A stretch of 64,000 bases of DNA from Capsicum annuum (GCF_002878395.1 NC_061114.1:165481898-165545897); one strand, 5' to 3'. Counted from the stretch's first letter, positions 1 to 11,560 are shown. The notes: generated by a model not told the origin, from the sequence alone. Made by a program: numbers and translations.

Positions 1-1926
1 CCACCCTTAGAGTCTAAGAATCTCTTTTAAAGTTTACAAGCTGATTTCTTTCATGATTTCCATGTTGGGTTTGATTGTATCCATGATTATGATGTAGCTG
101 AGTTTGAAGTTCATGAATTATTACAAGTTTTATGTGAATTTATTTAGCATGTGTGTGCTATTACATGAATTCATGATAAAACCCTAGAATTTGTAAGTTG
201 GAATATGGAATCATGATACCTATATGTTGTTTACTATCATGTGCCTAGATTATGCTCCCCAAGTGTTTGATAAATTCCTTATGTGAATTGAATGGGGAAT
301 TCATGACATGCTAGCATATGTACAATCTTATGTCCTACAAGTGTTTGATAAATGACCTCTATGAATGATTTATGAACAAGAGTGTATTGTTATACTTTTC
401 AAGTCTATGTTATGCTTTACTTTCATGCTATCGAGTCCTAGGGGTGTTCAATACCCAAAAATCTAGCTATTTACCTAGAGCTTCAATCCGTCACAGAACT
501 CAGTAGTAAACTCAGTCGGTCACAAAACTCAGTATTAAACTCAGTCTGTCACAAAACTCAGTAGTAAACTCAGTCAATCCCAAAACTCAGTAGTAAACTT
601 AGTATATCACAAAACTCAGTAGTATTTTCAGTCAGTTACAGAATTTAGTATAGTTATTCAGTTATAAAATTTAGTGAACCCAGTTTAGTTTATTGTAGTT
701 AACTAGTATGATAAGTTATATTTCAGCCAAGCTTAGTACAAACAAGAAATCAGTTCAGTAATTATCCAGTTGGTAGCAGGATTCAGCACCAAGTGAACCC
801 AAGATTGGGGACTCACCTACTAGTAGAGGGTGTGATCCTTAAAAGTAGTCCTTGTATTTCAGAACTACTTAGCCAGCATATGTTGAGACATCCACCTACT
901 AGTTGAGGGTAGATGATGTGTTTTAACCTACTAGATAGGGTTTCTACCATTCTTATTTAGAACACCTACCAGGTTAAAGGTGACTCTTCAGTGTCTTTAA
1001 CGATGGAACGGTACTGACACTCTTTCAATTGGGTTTACAGGTTGGATCCCAATCAGTTTAGAAAGAGGCATGTCAGTTAGATGCTTATATCCCACAGTTT
1101 AAGTTTTAGATTCATTCTTGGTATAAAACTCTGTTTAGTTCTACAAATTTAGGACTATCAAATACAGTCACTTAGCTTAGTATAAAACTTAGTTAGTTCT
1201 ACAAAATTAGGAATGTCGGGAATAGTTACTCAGTTATTAGTAAACTCAGATATCAGTTATGAATAAACTCAGATATCAGTTAATCAGTAGTCAAAACTCT
1301 GTATCTAGTGTTAACATGATCTCAGTCACGGTTTATGTATTCATGCATGTACTCTTATTCAGTTATGTTTATGTTACTTAGTCAGTTATTTTTCATGCAT
1401 ATAAACCCATGCATATCAGCCTACCTCACTTTGCATACCAGTACATTCAAAGTACTGATGCATACCTTTTCTTTTGCGCTTTTATGTCTTATTTCATAGG
1501 TTTAGATGTACGAGCTCCTGACCGTACTTAGCAGCCCAGCCTATCAGCAACAAACTTAGTAGTGAGTCCTCACAGTTCGAGGATAGAGTGTTATTTTAGT
1601 ATTTCAATTTATTTTCATTAGTCATAGTTAGTTAGGAGCCTATCCCATCAACTCCATGTTTTAGAAGGTTTAGAGGGTTTTCAGACTAGAGTTTTACAAA
1701 TAAATGTTTCAATTTTCAGTACTCAGTTATCAGTATTAAACATTGGTTTTCAGTTATGAACCTTATGGTGTTTTCATCCTAACTTTCATAATTATTTTAA
1801 TTATTTAATTATTGTACTGATATTATAATCCAGTTCTTACAGCAGGTACCATTTATGGGTTAGCTGGTGGTCCTTTGGGGTCACTAGCACCGTGTAGCAT
1901 CCGAGATACAGACTCGAGGCATTACA
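1..1926 (+). repeat. 5' LTR of element B (partial)
   Basis: The stretch matches 7652-9524 almost base for base in long blocks, for example the segments starting at 31 and 7682, and the end ...gcattaca against ...gcgttaca. The LTR end at 1926 is set by the PBS five bases downstream. It is rich in CTCAGT/CAGT words and holds a 29-bp tandem array at 490-634. The U3 start is outside the window. Confidence 0.92.
490..634 (+). repeat. 29-bp tandem array in B 5' LTR (5 units)
   Basis: Five head-to-tail units of exactly 29 bp start at 490, 519, 548, 577 and 606. The core is cacaaaactcagtagtaaac. Drift is limited to a few bases per unit. The same array recurs in the 3' LTR at 8143-8286, so it predates this insertion. 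Confidence 0.9.
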
Positions 1927-1930
1927 AACT

Positions 1931-1943
1931 TGGCATTAGAGCC
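1931..1943 (+). other. Primer binding site of element B (degenerate)
   Basis: The bases tggcattagagcc lie five nt after the LTR end. They resemble TGGTATCAGAGCC, the usual initiator-methionine tRNA primer site of plant gypsy elements, with two or three changes. The intact version in this window is in element K. Confidence 0.7.
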
Positions 1944-2128
1944 TAAAGTTCAACAGAGTCTTAGGAAGTCTGAAAGCCACGTCTAGTAGAGTCTTGTGCA
2001 TAGGTGTGCAGCGGCTATGAGGCAGTTTTAGGAAAAGTTTCCCTTCTTTATATATTCATGTCGTGCGAGTGAGCATAAGATTAAATTAAACTATTAGTCT
2101 AATCCTTTCTTCCTTCCATTTATAGAAA

Positions 2129-3199
2129 ATTCCTCCCAAGAAGAATGGAAGAAGAACAGAAAATCAACCAGCTCCTCATCCTATCTAGGCAGATCTTCTG
2201 AACGAACGTGTCTCCTATTCGGAATTTAGGGCTGCATTTACTACCCTATCCAATTCAGTAACTACCTAGAATAAATGCTCAATTACTATTTCGGACAACC
2301 CAGTGGGCAATACTATTGCATCCAGGATTTAAGACTTCACTCGAATAAAACCTCCATCATTATCTATGTCTAATTCAGATAAGAACCCACAGGATTTTCT
2401 TGATCAGGTGCAGAAGGTTACAAATATTATGGGGATAATTGCTAGTGAGAGTGCTGAGTTGGCCGCATATTATTTGCAGGATGTGGCTCACTCATGGTTC
2501 AAGCAGTGGAAGGAAGAGAGGGCCATAGATGCAGGGCCCATAGAATGGAAGGAGTTTGCTATTGATTTTTTGGATAGGTTCTTCCCACTAGAGTTGAGGG
2601 AAGCTAAGTTATTGGAGTTTATTAGTCTAAGATAGGGCAACATAAAATTAAAAGATTATTCTCTTAAGTTTATTTAGTTAGCCAGATATGCTCCTCATGT
2701 GGTGGAAAATAGCAGATCCAAGATGAGTAAGTTTGTGTCAGATGGGTCTAGAAGTATGGTAAAAGAGTGTAGGACCGCAATATTGATTAAGAAGATGAAA
2801 ATATATAGGCTTATAGTGCATGCTCAGCAGAGAGAGGGGGCTACGAATAAGCAGAAAGAGAGGGAGACCAAGAGAGCTAGAACAAAAAGCTTTAACTTCG
2901 CTCAGCCTAAGTTAGATAATGGAAATCATTCTCAGTTCTTCCTGAAATCTTCAGTTCTAGATCTATCCTCAGCCAGTGCTCCAGTTCCAAAATTTAGAGA
3001 CGACAATAGAGATAGGGCACCAGGCCCTAAGTCCCAAGGTAGTGTTAGCAATGCCCGAACCAATCCTCTTTGCCAGAATTATGGCAGAAACCATCAGTAT
3101 GCCTACCCAGATGGTAGTGATGTATGTTTTGAATGTGGAAACCCAGGCCACAGGGTCAGGGAATTGTCCTCAGTCAGGTTCTTAAGGTTAGTATAATCA
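2129..3199 (+). pseudogene. gag pseudogene of element B
   Basis: A single frame carries the gag from a lost start (ATT at 2129, followed by Pro-Pro-Lys, where relatives have ATG-Pro-Pro/Arg) through the retrotransposon gag core around 2366-2635 (motifs YYLQDVAHSWFKQW and FLDRFFP) to a zinc knuckle at 3125-3166. The knuckle has Cys, Cys and His in place. The final Cys is lost in this frame but appears in the +1 frame (NCPQ), which indicates a one-base insertion. In-frame stops include TAG at 2633-2635 and another about 40 bases later. In intact relatives the product packages the element RNA in virus-like particles. Confidence 0.88.
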
Positions 3200-3720
3200 T
3201 TTCCCAACTCAGTCCGATTGCCCGAATCAGTAGGGTGCCGTATCCAGTGCGACTAGTGGGCAGTGCCCAAATAGAATCTACGCACTCCAGTCCTAACAGG
3301 ATCAAGAAAGTTCTCCTAAAGTGGTCATTAGTACATTACAAGTTTATCATTTACATGTTTATGCTTTGCTAGATCCAGGACCTTTCTTGTTTTTTGTAAC
3401 TCCCTATATAGCTGTTGACTTTGGAGTCTGTCTTGAAGTCCTATCAGAGCCTTTCTCAGTCTCTACCATAGTGGGTAAATCTATCATAGCCCAATAGGTA
3501 TACAAGAACTGTTCGGTTATAGTATCTCAGAAAGTTACTTCAACAGACTTAGTCGAATTAGAGATGACCAATTTTGATGTGATTCTCAACATGGATTAGA
3601 ATTATTCCTTCTATGCCTCAGTCGACTATAGAAATAAAGTTGTCTAGTTTCAGTTTCTGAGTGAGTTCATCCTAGAGTGGTGGGGTAGTACTTCATCACT
3701 TAAGGGTCAGCTTGTTTCCT
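3200..3720 (+). pseudogene. Protease domain remnant of element B
   Basis: Around 3364-3430 one frame reads ALLDPGPFLFFVTPY, the usual chromovirus retropepsin neighbourhood with the LDPG form of the active site. It is followed by a decayed SVSTIVGKS-like stretch and a TDLVELEMTNFDVIL-like end near 3550-3600. Frameshifts separate it from gag. The ancestral enzyme would cleave the Gag-Pol polyprotein, but this copy cannot. Confidence 0.75.
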
Positions 3721-4680
3721 ACCTAAGAGCAAGGAAAATAATATCCAAGGGGTGTGTCTACAACCTCATTTGAGTCCAATACTCTAGTTTAGAAGCCCCT
3801 AATCTTTAATTAGTGTCAGTAGCATGTGAATTTCTAGATGTGTTTCCTGAAGATCTTTTTGGAGTCCCTCCCGAACAGGAAATTAAATTTGAAATTGACC
3901 TTCTTCTAGATACTAACTCCATATCTATTCCACCATACAAAATGGCTCTAGCAGAACTCAGAGAATTAAAAGAATAGTTAAAGGATCTCCTAGACAAGGG
4001 ATTCATCAGACCAAGTGTATCTCCATGGGGTGAACTAATATATTTCGTGCGTAAGAAAAATGATTCTCTAAGAATGTGCATTGACTACCATCAGCTAAAT
4101 AAAGTCACAGTCAAGAACAAGTATCCACTAACCAGAATCAATGAATTATTTTACCAACTTCAGGGGGCTAGTTACTTTTCTAATATAGACCTTAGATAAG
4201 GCTATCATCTTCTCAGAGTCAGAGAATGTGATATTCTAAAAATAACTTTCAAAACTTGATATGGTCACTTTAAATTCTTAGTTTTGTCATTTGGTCTTAC
4301 CAATCCCCAACAACTTTCATGGACTTGATGAACCATGTGTTCAAGCAGTATTTGGACATGTTTGTCATAGTTTTCATAGATGACATTCTTGTCTACTCTT
4401 GTAGTAAACATAATCATGTAGACCATCTCAGGATAGTATTACAGACTCTCAAAATCCATCAGCTGTTCGCCAAATTTAGTAAGTGCAAATTTTAGCTAAG
4501 TTCAGTAGCTTTCATCAGCCATATCATTTTCGGTAATGGCATTAGTGTTGATCCCCAAAAGACCAAAACAGTGAGAAACTGGCCCAGACCTATCTGTTCA
4601 TTAGATATCAGGAGTTTCTTGGGTTTGGCTGGCTATTACTGATGGTTTGTTAAGGGATTTTTTTCTATCGCATCCCCCAT
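3721..4680 (+). pseudogene. Reverse transcriptase pseudogene of element B
   Basis: The conserved RT blocks appear in order: the linker around 3730-3780 (RARKIISKGCVYNL), [20 protein letters not shown] near 3840-3900, [13 protein letters not shown] near 4070-4110, the palm segment, and an intact catalytic FIDDILVYS with FIDD at 4373-4384. Stops (TAG at about 3975, TAA near 4196, TGA near 4257) and a frameshift near 4310 break the frame. Family role: copying element RNA into DNA. Confidence 0.88.
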
Positions 4681-5287
4681 ATCTATATTGATTCAGAATA
4701 AAGTCAAATTCCAGTGGTCAAATTCTTGTGAGAAGATTTTCCAGGAATTGAAGACTCAACTCACTACAACTTTAGTTTTGACTTTACCAGATGGTTCAGA
4801 TGGATTTATGGTATATTATGATGCATACAGAGTTGGTTTGGGGTGTGTTTTGAATAAGAGAGGTAAGGTCATAGCCTATTCCACTAGACATCTTAAGCCC
4901 AATGAAAAGAATTATCCCACTTAGGATCTTGATTTAGCAGTAGTAGTGTTTGCCTTATAGATTTGGAGGCACTATTTGTATGGGGTGTACCTGGATGTGT
5001 TCACAGACCATAAAAGTCTACAGTATGTATTTTCTCAGAAAGACCTTAACCTCTATCTGAGAAGGTAGTTAGAGTTGTTAAAGGACTACGACATGAATGT
5101 TCTGTACCATTCAGGCAAGGCCAATGTAGTGGTCGATGTTCTTAGTAGGCTGTCTATGGGTAGTGTTGCCCATGTTAAGGATGGTAAGAAAAAATTAGTT
5201 CAGGAAGTTCATCAGCTTGCCCGACTAGCTATTTACTTAGTTTATTCAGTAGTGTATGGGTGTAGAGTAGTCCCGAATCATCTCTAG
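4681..5287 (+). pseudogene. RNase H domain pseudogene of element B
   Basis: One frame from 4688 to 5287 carries the Ty3-type RNase [26 protein letters not shown], then [21 protein letters not shown], then KDYDMNVLYHSGKANVVVDVLSR. Only nonsense changes interrupt it (TAG at 4922-4924, TAG near 4958, TAG near 5068). The position where Ala is usual in VVADALSR is Val, and the Asp residues are kept. Ancestral role: removal of the RNA strand during reverse transcription. Confidence 0.9.
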
Positions 5288-6420
5288 TTTCCAAGGTAAA
5301 GGAAAAGCAAGACAAAGATCCCAGTCTAGGTAAGTTGAAAGAATTTATCAGAGATCAGAAGGTAGAGGTTTTCTCCCAAGGGGAAGATGGTGTATTGCGT
5401 TGTCAGGGTCGGCTATGTGTGCCAGGTGTAGATGACTTGAGGCAAAGGATTCTTGCGAAATCACATAGTGCGTGCTACTCAATTCATCCAGGAGACACCA
5501 AGATGTACCACGACTTGTGGGAAGTCTATTGGTGAAGTGGGATGAAGAGAGATATTGTAGAGTTTGTAGATAAGTACTCAATATGTCAGCAGGTTAAAAT
5601 TAGGCATCAAAAGCCTAGTGGATCCATGCAGGAGTTTAGTATTCCCACCTAGAAATGGGAGGAAGTGAACATGGACTTTGTGATGGGTTTGCCCCATACT
5701 CGTCATTAACATGATTTAGTTTGGGTCATCGTAGAAAAGATGACCAAATCAACTCATTTCATATCAGTCCATACCTCTTATTCAATCAAGGATTATGCCA
5801 AGCTCAATGTCAGGGAGTTGGTCAGATTACATGGAGTTTCATTATCCATTATTTTAGATAGATGTACAAAGTTCACCTCTTATTTATGAAAAGCCTTTCA
5901 AAAGGGTCTTGGTACCTAACTTTACCTCAGTAAACCTTTCATCCTCAGACAGATGGTCAAGCATAAAGGACCATCCAAACTTTGGAAGTTATGCCAAGGG
6001 CGTGTGCTATTGACTTTAAGGGTAGTTGGGATGACCACTTGCCCTTGATTGAATTTGCATATAATAACAATTATCATTCTAATATTCAGATTGCTCCATT
6101 TAAGGTGCTTTATGGGAGAAGATATAGATCTCCCATTAGTTGGTTTGAAGTACGTGAGGACACAGTGGTAGGGCCTGACTTGGTATTTGATACCTTAGAA
6201 AAGGTTCAGTTGATTAGGGAAAGTCTCAAGACAGCTCAGAGCTAGTATAAATCGTACATAGATGTGCGAAGAAAGGATCTCGAGTTTGAGATTGGTATGT
6301 GTACCTGAAAATCTCTCCTGTGAAAGGAGTGAAGAGGTTTGGAAAGAATGGGAAGCTTAGTCCCCAATATATTGGTCCTTACTGAATTCTCAACCATTCG
6401 GAAAAGTAGCTTAAGAGTTT
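5288..6420 (+). pseudogene. Integrase pseudogene of element B, catalytic Glu codon is TAA
   Basis: The N-terminal HHCC zone (HSACYSIHPG, then YSICQQVK) is at about 5460-5600; the first Cys of the second pair is Tyr. The core has the first Asp in VNMDFVMGLP (about 5667-5697) and the second in the LDRCTKF segment near 5850. The DDE glutamate should follow HPQTDGQA, but codon 5964-5966 is TAA. The frame resumes at about 5982 with ACAIDFKGSWDDHLPLIEFAYNN and runs to about 6243. Several other stops and frameshifts are present. Confidence 0.88.
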
Positions 6421-6888
6421 GAGTTGCCTCCAGATTTAGCTTCAGTCTATCCCATGTTTCATGTCACCTTGCTAAAGAAATGCATAGGTGACCCAGTAGC
6501 TGTAGTACCCATAGAGGGCATAGACGTTCAGAGCATTCGCTCTTATGAAGAGGTTGCAGTTGAAATCCTTGACTATCAAATTTGCAGACTAAGGAACAAA
6601 GAAGTCCCTCTAGTCAAAGTTATTTGGTAGAATCAGTACGTTCAGGGAGCTACTTGGGAAGAAGAAGTAGGTATGCGGACCAAGTACTCTCACCTATTCT
6701 CCGTAAACTCAGACTTAGCTCAAGGTAAGAGTTTCCTTAAACTTACTCAGTTTTATGCTCAAATTTTCTTTACAAACTTTGTATTGGTTAACCATTGCAT
6801 ATTTAGTCATGCATTCATGAATCAGTTTCAGTCATGTATTCATGCACCATATATGCATGTACAGTATGAGACCTTAGTATATCAGTAG
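6421..6888 (+). pseudogene. Integrase C-terminus and chromodomain of element B
   Basis: One frame carries SVYPMFHVTLLKKCIGDP (about 6442-6495). After this comes a chromodomain-like tail with VEILDYQICRLRNKEVPLVK, W, a TAG at 6628-6630, then NQYVQGATWEEEVGM and a YSHLF end. This order is diagnostic of chromoviruses, where the tail steers integration toward certain chromatin (family knowledge). The frame finally closes at 6888. Confidence 0.87.
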
Positions 6889-6991
6889 TTTTAGTCATAA
6901 AATCATGCTTCAGTTGTGCATGTCTAGTATGAACTTTTTGTTTATCAGTTTGCCCATCTTAGTCAGTATAATTCGAGTATGAATGTTCCCT

Positions 6992-7003
6992 AGGGGAACA
7001 TAT
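6992..7003 (+). other. Polypurine tract of element B
   Basis: Purine-rich aggggaacatat sits directly before the TG that opens the 3' LTR at 7004. This is the expected site for plus-strand priming. Confidence 0.65.
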
Positions 7004-7267
7004 TGTAAGACACCACAAAATCGTAAGCTTAATTAAGTCCTTTAAAGCTTGTTAAGGGCTCCCAGACTTAGAAAATTTAAGCTAAGCATTCATACTTAGA
7101 GTCATTTTAGCCTTCGTAAGTTGGAGATCCAATTTCATAAACCTTATGACCTTAAAATACTGACTTTTTGGTTAATTCATAATTAGGAATGTCAGTAGGT
7201 CACTTCGGGTGAGTTTTGGATTTTTTGGACCTTGTTTGAACCATATTTGGGTGACCAACATAGTGGA

Positions 7268-7289
7268 CGACGCGATCTTGACGCGTCGC
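7268..7289 (+). repeat. CpG-rich inverted motif in B U3
   Basis: Perfect 7-bp arms (CGACGCG and CGCGTCG) flank a 7-base loop. The palindrome GACGCGTC is inside. This stands out in otherwise CpG-poor DNA. An 18-base part (7272-7289) matches the LTR of element J at 15 of 18 positions. Confidence 0.8.
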
Positions 7290-7445
7290 TTCGACAGATA
7301 ATTTTTCCCCCAGTTTCAGTGCAACTCCAGTGAACCAACACAAACTCGACGTAGAACGTTGGTCATCCCATTTATTCCATTAACGCAACGTGTCAGTCAG
7401 CCCATCACTGGACCCATTTTCAGTCATTAAACTCTGTGTTCATAA

Positions 7446-7466
7446 GGATATTTGGGTCATTTTCCC
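7446..7466 (+). promoter_or_regulatory. Shared U3 motif (GGGTATTTTGG type) in B LTR
   Basis: The bases ggatatttgggtcattttccc resemble the motif found at the same relative place in the LTRs of A/G, C, I and K, just after the palindromic block and before a TATA-like site. A promoter-proximal role is inference. Confidence 0.45.
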
Positions 7467-8142
7467 ACCCTTAATCAGCCCCAAAAATATAAAATTCAGA
7501 CTTTAATAAGCAAATTACACTCATTATCTCTCAAGTTACTCAAGAACAAAACCCTAGGAAATCAAATTACAAGATTCAATCTTTAAGAACACTCCATCAA
7601 TCTTCAAGAATTTAATTGCCAAGGTATGTGAAGCGTTCATCTCAGGGCTCCTTCCATCCTTTGAGTCGAAGAAACTCTTTTAAAGTTTACAAGTTGATTT
7701 ATTTCATGATTTCCATGTTGGGTTTGATTGTATCCATGATTATGATGTAATTGATTTTCAAGTTCATGAGTTATTGCAAGATTCATGTGAATTTATTTAC
7801 ATATGTGTGCTATTACATGAATTTATGATAAAACCCTAGAATTTGTAAGTTGGAATGTGGAATCACGATACCTACATGTTGTTTACTATCATGTGCCTAG
7901 ATTATGCTCCCCAAGTGTTTGATAAATTCCTTATGTGAATTGAATGGGGAATTCATGACATGCTAGCATATGTACAAGCTTATATCTTACAAGTGTTTGA
8001 TAAAAGTCCTCTATGAATGAATTAGGAACAAGAGTGTATTGTTATACTTTCAAAGTTCATGTTATGATTTACTTTTCACGCTATCGAGTCCTGGGGGTAT
8101 TCAATACCCAAAAATCTAGCCGTTTACCTAGAGCTTCAATCA

Positions 8143-8286
8143 GTCACCAAACTCAGTAGTAAACTCAGTCAGTCACAAAACTCAGTAGTAAACTTAGTCA
8201 ATCCTAGAACTCTGTAGTAAACTCAGTGAATCCTAGAACTCGGTAGAAAACTCATCAATCACAAAACTCAATAGTTCTCTCACTCA
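8143..8286 (+). repeat. 29-bp tandem array in B 3' LTR
   Basis: Units begin at 8143, 8172, 8201, 8230 and 8258, with one unit a base short. They are homologous to 490-634 but more diverged from each other. Confidence 0.87.
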
Positions 8287-9524
8287 GTTATAGAATTTAG
8301 TATAGTCATTTAGTTACAAAACTCAGTGAACCCAATTCTGTTTATTGCAGTTAAATAATACGATCAGTAATAGCTTGGTCAATCCTAGTACAAACTAGAA
8401 ATTAGTTTATTGTCTATCCAGTTGGGAGTAGGATTCATCATCGACTTAACCCAAGGGTTGGGACTCACCTTCCAGTAGAGGGTATGATCCTTAGAAGCAG
8501 TCTTTGCATTCTAGAACTACATAGCCAGTGTAGGTTGAGACATCCACTTGCCAGTTAATGGTTGATGAGGTATTTTAACCTGCCAGATGAGGGTTCCACC
8601 ATTCTTATTTAGAGCACCTACCAAGTTGAAGGTGACTCTTCAGTGTCTTTACCCATGGCACGGTACTAACACCTTTCTATCTAGGATTAAAGGTTGGACC
8701 CCAATCAGTTTAGAAAGAGGCATGTCGGTTAGATAATTATATTCCATAGTTTCAGTTTCAGATTCAATCTCAGTACAAAACTCAGTTTAGTTCTAAATTC
8801 ATGACTGCTAGATACAGTCACTCAGCTTAGTATAGAACTCAGTCAGTTCTACAGAATTAGGACTGTCAGGAACAGTCACTCAGTTATCAGTAAACTCAGA
8901 TATCAGTTAATCAGTACTCAGAAATCAGTGTCCAGTGTTCATATGATCTTAGTCACGGTTTTTGTCTTCATGCATGTACTCTCATTCCGTTATGTTCATG
9001 CTAGTCAGTTATTATTCATGCATATGAACCTATGTATATCATCCACCTCACTTTGCATACCAATACATAAAAAGTACTGACGCATACCTTTTCTTTGTGC
9101 TATGATGTCTTATATCATAGGTTCAGACGCATGGGCTCCTGACCATACTTAGCAGCCTAACCTATTAGTAGCATACTTAGTGGTGAGTTATCATAGTTCA
9201 AGGACAGAGTGTTATTTCAGTATTTCAGTTTATTTTTAGTAGTTGTAGTTAGTTGGGTGCCTATCCCATCAACTCCATGTTTCAGACAGTTTTGAGACTT
9301 TTCAGACTATAGTTTTATAGACAGATGTTTTAGTTTTTAGTACTCAGTATTGGTTTTCAGTTATGAACCTTATGGCATTTTCAGCCTAACTTCTGCATTT
9401 GTTTCATTATTACAGTGATATTATTATCCAGTGATCACAATAGGTACTAGTCATGTGTTAGCTGGTGGTCCTTTGGGGTTGCTAGCACCATGTAGCATTT
9501 GGGGTATAGACTCGAAGCGTTACA

Positions 9525-10080
9525 AACACTTGGTTCTCCTTAATCTATGCACCAAGAGATGATCAAACCACTACCTATACCATCACCCCACCATCCTCGG
9601 AGTCCAAAAGATGAACTCTAAGATTAGCCAAGTAGTGAATATCTTTCACCAATTCTTGCTTTCTTTTGTCCACTTGAGCCAAGCTCCCCATGGATAACCT
9701 GCTAAGAGAATCAGTAACCATGTTAGCCTTACCTGGGTGATAGTGAAGACTCATGTCATAGTCTTTGAGAATCTCCAACCATCTCCTTTGCCTGAGATTT
9801 ATCTCCTTCTGGGTTAACATATACTATAGACTCTTATGATCAGAAAAGATGTCTACATGCACTCCATGAAGATAATGCCGCCAGATCTTTAAAGCAAAAA
9901 CCACCGCCAATAACTCCAAATCATGATTAGGATAATTCCTCTTATGTACCTTCAAATGCTTGAAAGCATAGGCAATCACCTTCCCATGCTGTATCAAAAC
10001 ATAACCAAGTCCCACCCTAGATGCATCACAATAAACCATAAACCCCTCACTGTCCTTAGGCAATTTAAGACTGGAGTTGA
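9525..10080 (-). pseudogene. RNase H domain of element A (truncated by B)
   Basis: Two minus-strand segments in different frames (9824-10063 and 9575-9820) read [18 protein letters not shown], then [21 protein letters not shown], then [23 protein letters not shown] and the linker [20 protein letters not shown]. Further codons down to 9525 still fit the linker to integrase (SSLGA, IKENQV). The insertion of B therefore lies in the coding linker between RNase H and integrase. Confidence 0.88.
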
Positions 10081-10950
10081 AGTTAACTTATTTTCAAATT
10101 CTCAAAACTACCCTCATAAGCATTCGACCAAGAAAATTTTACCTTTTTCTGAGTTAACTTACTCAAAGAAGTAGCTATCTTTGAAAAGCTCTCCACAAAC
10201 CGCCGATAATACCTAGCAAAACCTAAGAAGCTCTAAATGTCAGTTGGACTTATTGGTCTAGGCCACCTTTTCACTACAACCACCTTTTGCGGATCCACCA
10301 TGATCCCCTTGCTAGAATAATATGACCAAGAAAAGTCACAACGTTCAACCAGAACTCACACTTGTAGAACTTGGCATACAACTATTGTTCCTTCAAAGTC
10401 TGCAATACCATACAAAGGTGATTAGCACAATCGACCTCTCTCTTGGAATAAACTAGAATGTCATTAATAAACACAATGGAAAAGAGATCCAAGAACTACC
10501 TGAAAACACTGTTCATCAAGTCCATAAATGTCATCAGGGCATTAGTCAAACCAAATGACATCACTAAGAATTCAAAGTGCCTATACCAAGTACGAAAAGC
10601 CGTATTAGGGATATCCTTCTCCCTAATCCTAAGCTGATGATACCCAGACCACAGATCTATGTTAAAAAAGAACTTAGCACCTTGCAATTGATCAAACAAG
10701 TCATCTATCCTTGGAAAGGGATACTTGTTCTTAATCGTTACCTTATTTAACTACTGATAGTCAATGCATATCCAAAAGGAACCATTATTCTTGTACATGA
10801 ACAACACCGGTGCACCCCACGGGGATACATTAGGACGAATAAACCCTTACCTAAAAGATCCTTAAGTTGCTCCCTAAGTTTTTTCAACTCAGTTAGAGCC
10901 ATTCTATAACAAGGAATAGATATTGGACGAGTGTTCAGAACTAAATCAAT
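10081..10950 (-). pseudogene. Reverse transcriptase of element A, FIDD changed to FIND
   Basis: RT blocks are visible: [20 protein letters not shown] and [20 protein letters not shown] on the minus strand at 10496-10699, and ELKKLREQLKDLLGKG upstream near 10850-10900. The catalytic motif reads FINDILVYS, coded by 10460-10471, so the first Asp is Asn. Stops and frameshifts occur elsewhere. This substitution alone would abolish polymerase activity. Confidence 0.87.
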
Positions 10951-11560
10951 ACCAAATTCTATTTCCCTGTCCGGAGGAATACCAGGAAGATCATCCAGAA
11001 AGACATTAGGAAACTCATTTACCACCAAAACTAACTGTAAAGAAAGACCTTCCAAGTTAGAATCTTTTACCCATACCAAGTGATAAAGACAACCTTTAGA
11101 GATTAACCTTCGAGATCTAAGATACAAAATAAACCTCCCCTTAGGAGCGAGGGAACTTCCCCCTACTCTATAACCGGTTCACTAGGGAACCTAAAGACAA
11201 CCTTATGAGTCCGACAATCCAACAACATGTAACAACAGTGTAACCAATCTATCCCCAAAATAATATCAAAATCCACCATATCTAGTTAAAACAAATCCAC
11301 CAAAGTCTACCTACCACCCACAGATACCATACACCCCTTATAGACTCTCTTAGTAATAACTGAGTCACTTATCAAGGTAGAAATAGAAAAATTATCCAAA
11401 ATAACCTTAGGATCAAAACTAATACATACTGCCATATATGGGGTCATATGAGAAAGAGTGGACCCCAGATCAAATAGATAATACATGTTATGAAAATAGA
11501 GTTATTACATATCAGTAATGATATAAGGTGATGCCTCAGATTTTTATCGAGATGCAAGAG
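10951..11560 (-). pseudogene. Protease and RT linker of element A
   Basis: The linker reads YLRSRRLISKGCLYHLVWV, then FPNVFLDDLPGIPPDREIEF (about 11127-10940). Upstream, the retropepsin active-site region reads YLFDLGSTLSHMTPYMAV, coded on the minus strand at about 11428-11484; it has the D-x-G-S-T-L-S-H-x-T-P-Y signature of the family. Several stops separate the parts. Confidence 0.8.

Larger units (their letters stand above)
1..9524 (+). mobile_element. Element B: Ty3/gypsy chromovirus, decayed, 5' end off window
   Basis: This is a full-order LTR retrotransposon on the plus strand: 5' LTR (truncated by the window edge), PBS, gag, protease, RT, RNase H, integrase, chromodomain, polypurine tract and a complete 3' LTR. 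Position 1 aligns to about 7652 in the 3' LTR, so roughly 650 bp of the 5' LTR lies outside the window. The chromodomain tail, the methionine-type PBS and the 2.5 kb LTR fit the Tekay/Del chromovirus lineage (family knowledge). Many in-frame stops and several frameshifts make it inactive. Its right end lies inside the coding sequence of element A, so B inserted into A. The target duplication cannot be checked because the left flank is missing. Confidence 0.93.
7004..9524 (+). repeat. 3' LTR of element B (2521 bp)
   Basis: It starts TGTAAGACACC and ends GCGTTACA. Its last 1873 bp match the 5' copy at 1-1926. The U3 part holds a CpG-rich inverted motif (arms CGACGCG at 7268-7274 and CGCGTCG at 7282-7288), then ggatatttgggtcattttccc at 7446-7466 and a TATA-like atataaaat near 7488. 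The 29-bp array lies at 8143-8286. Confidence 0.93.
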
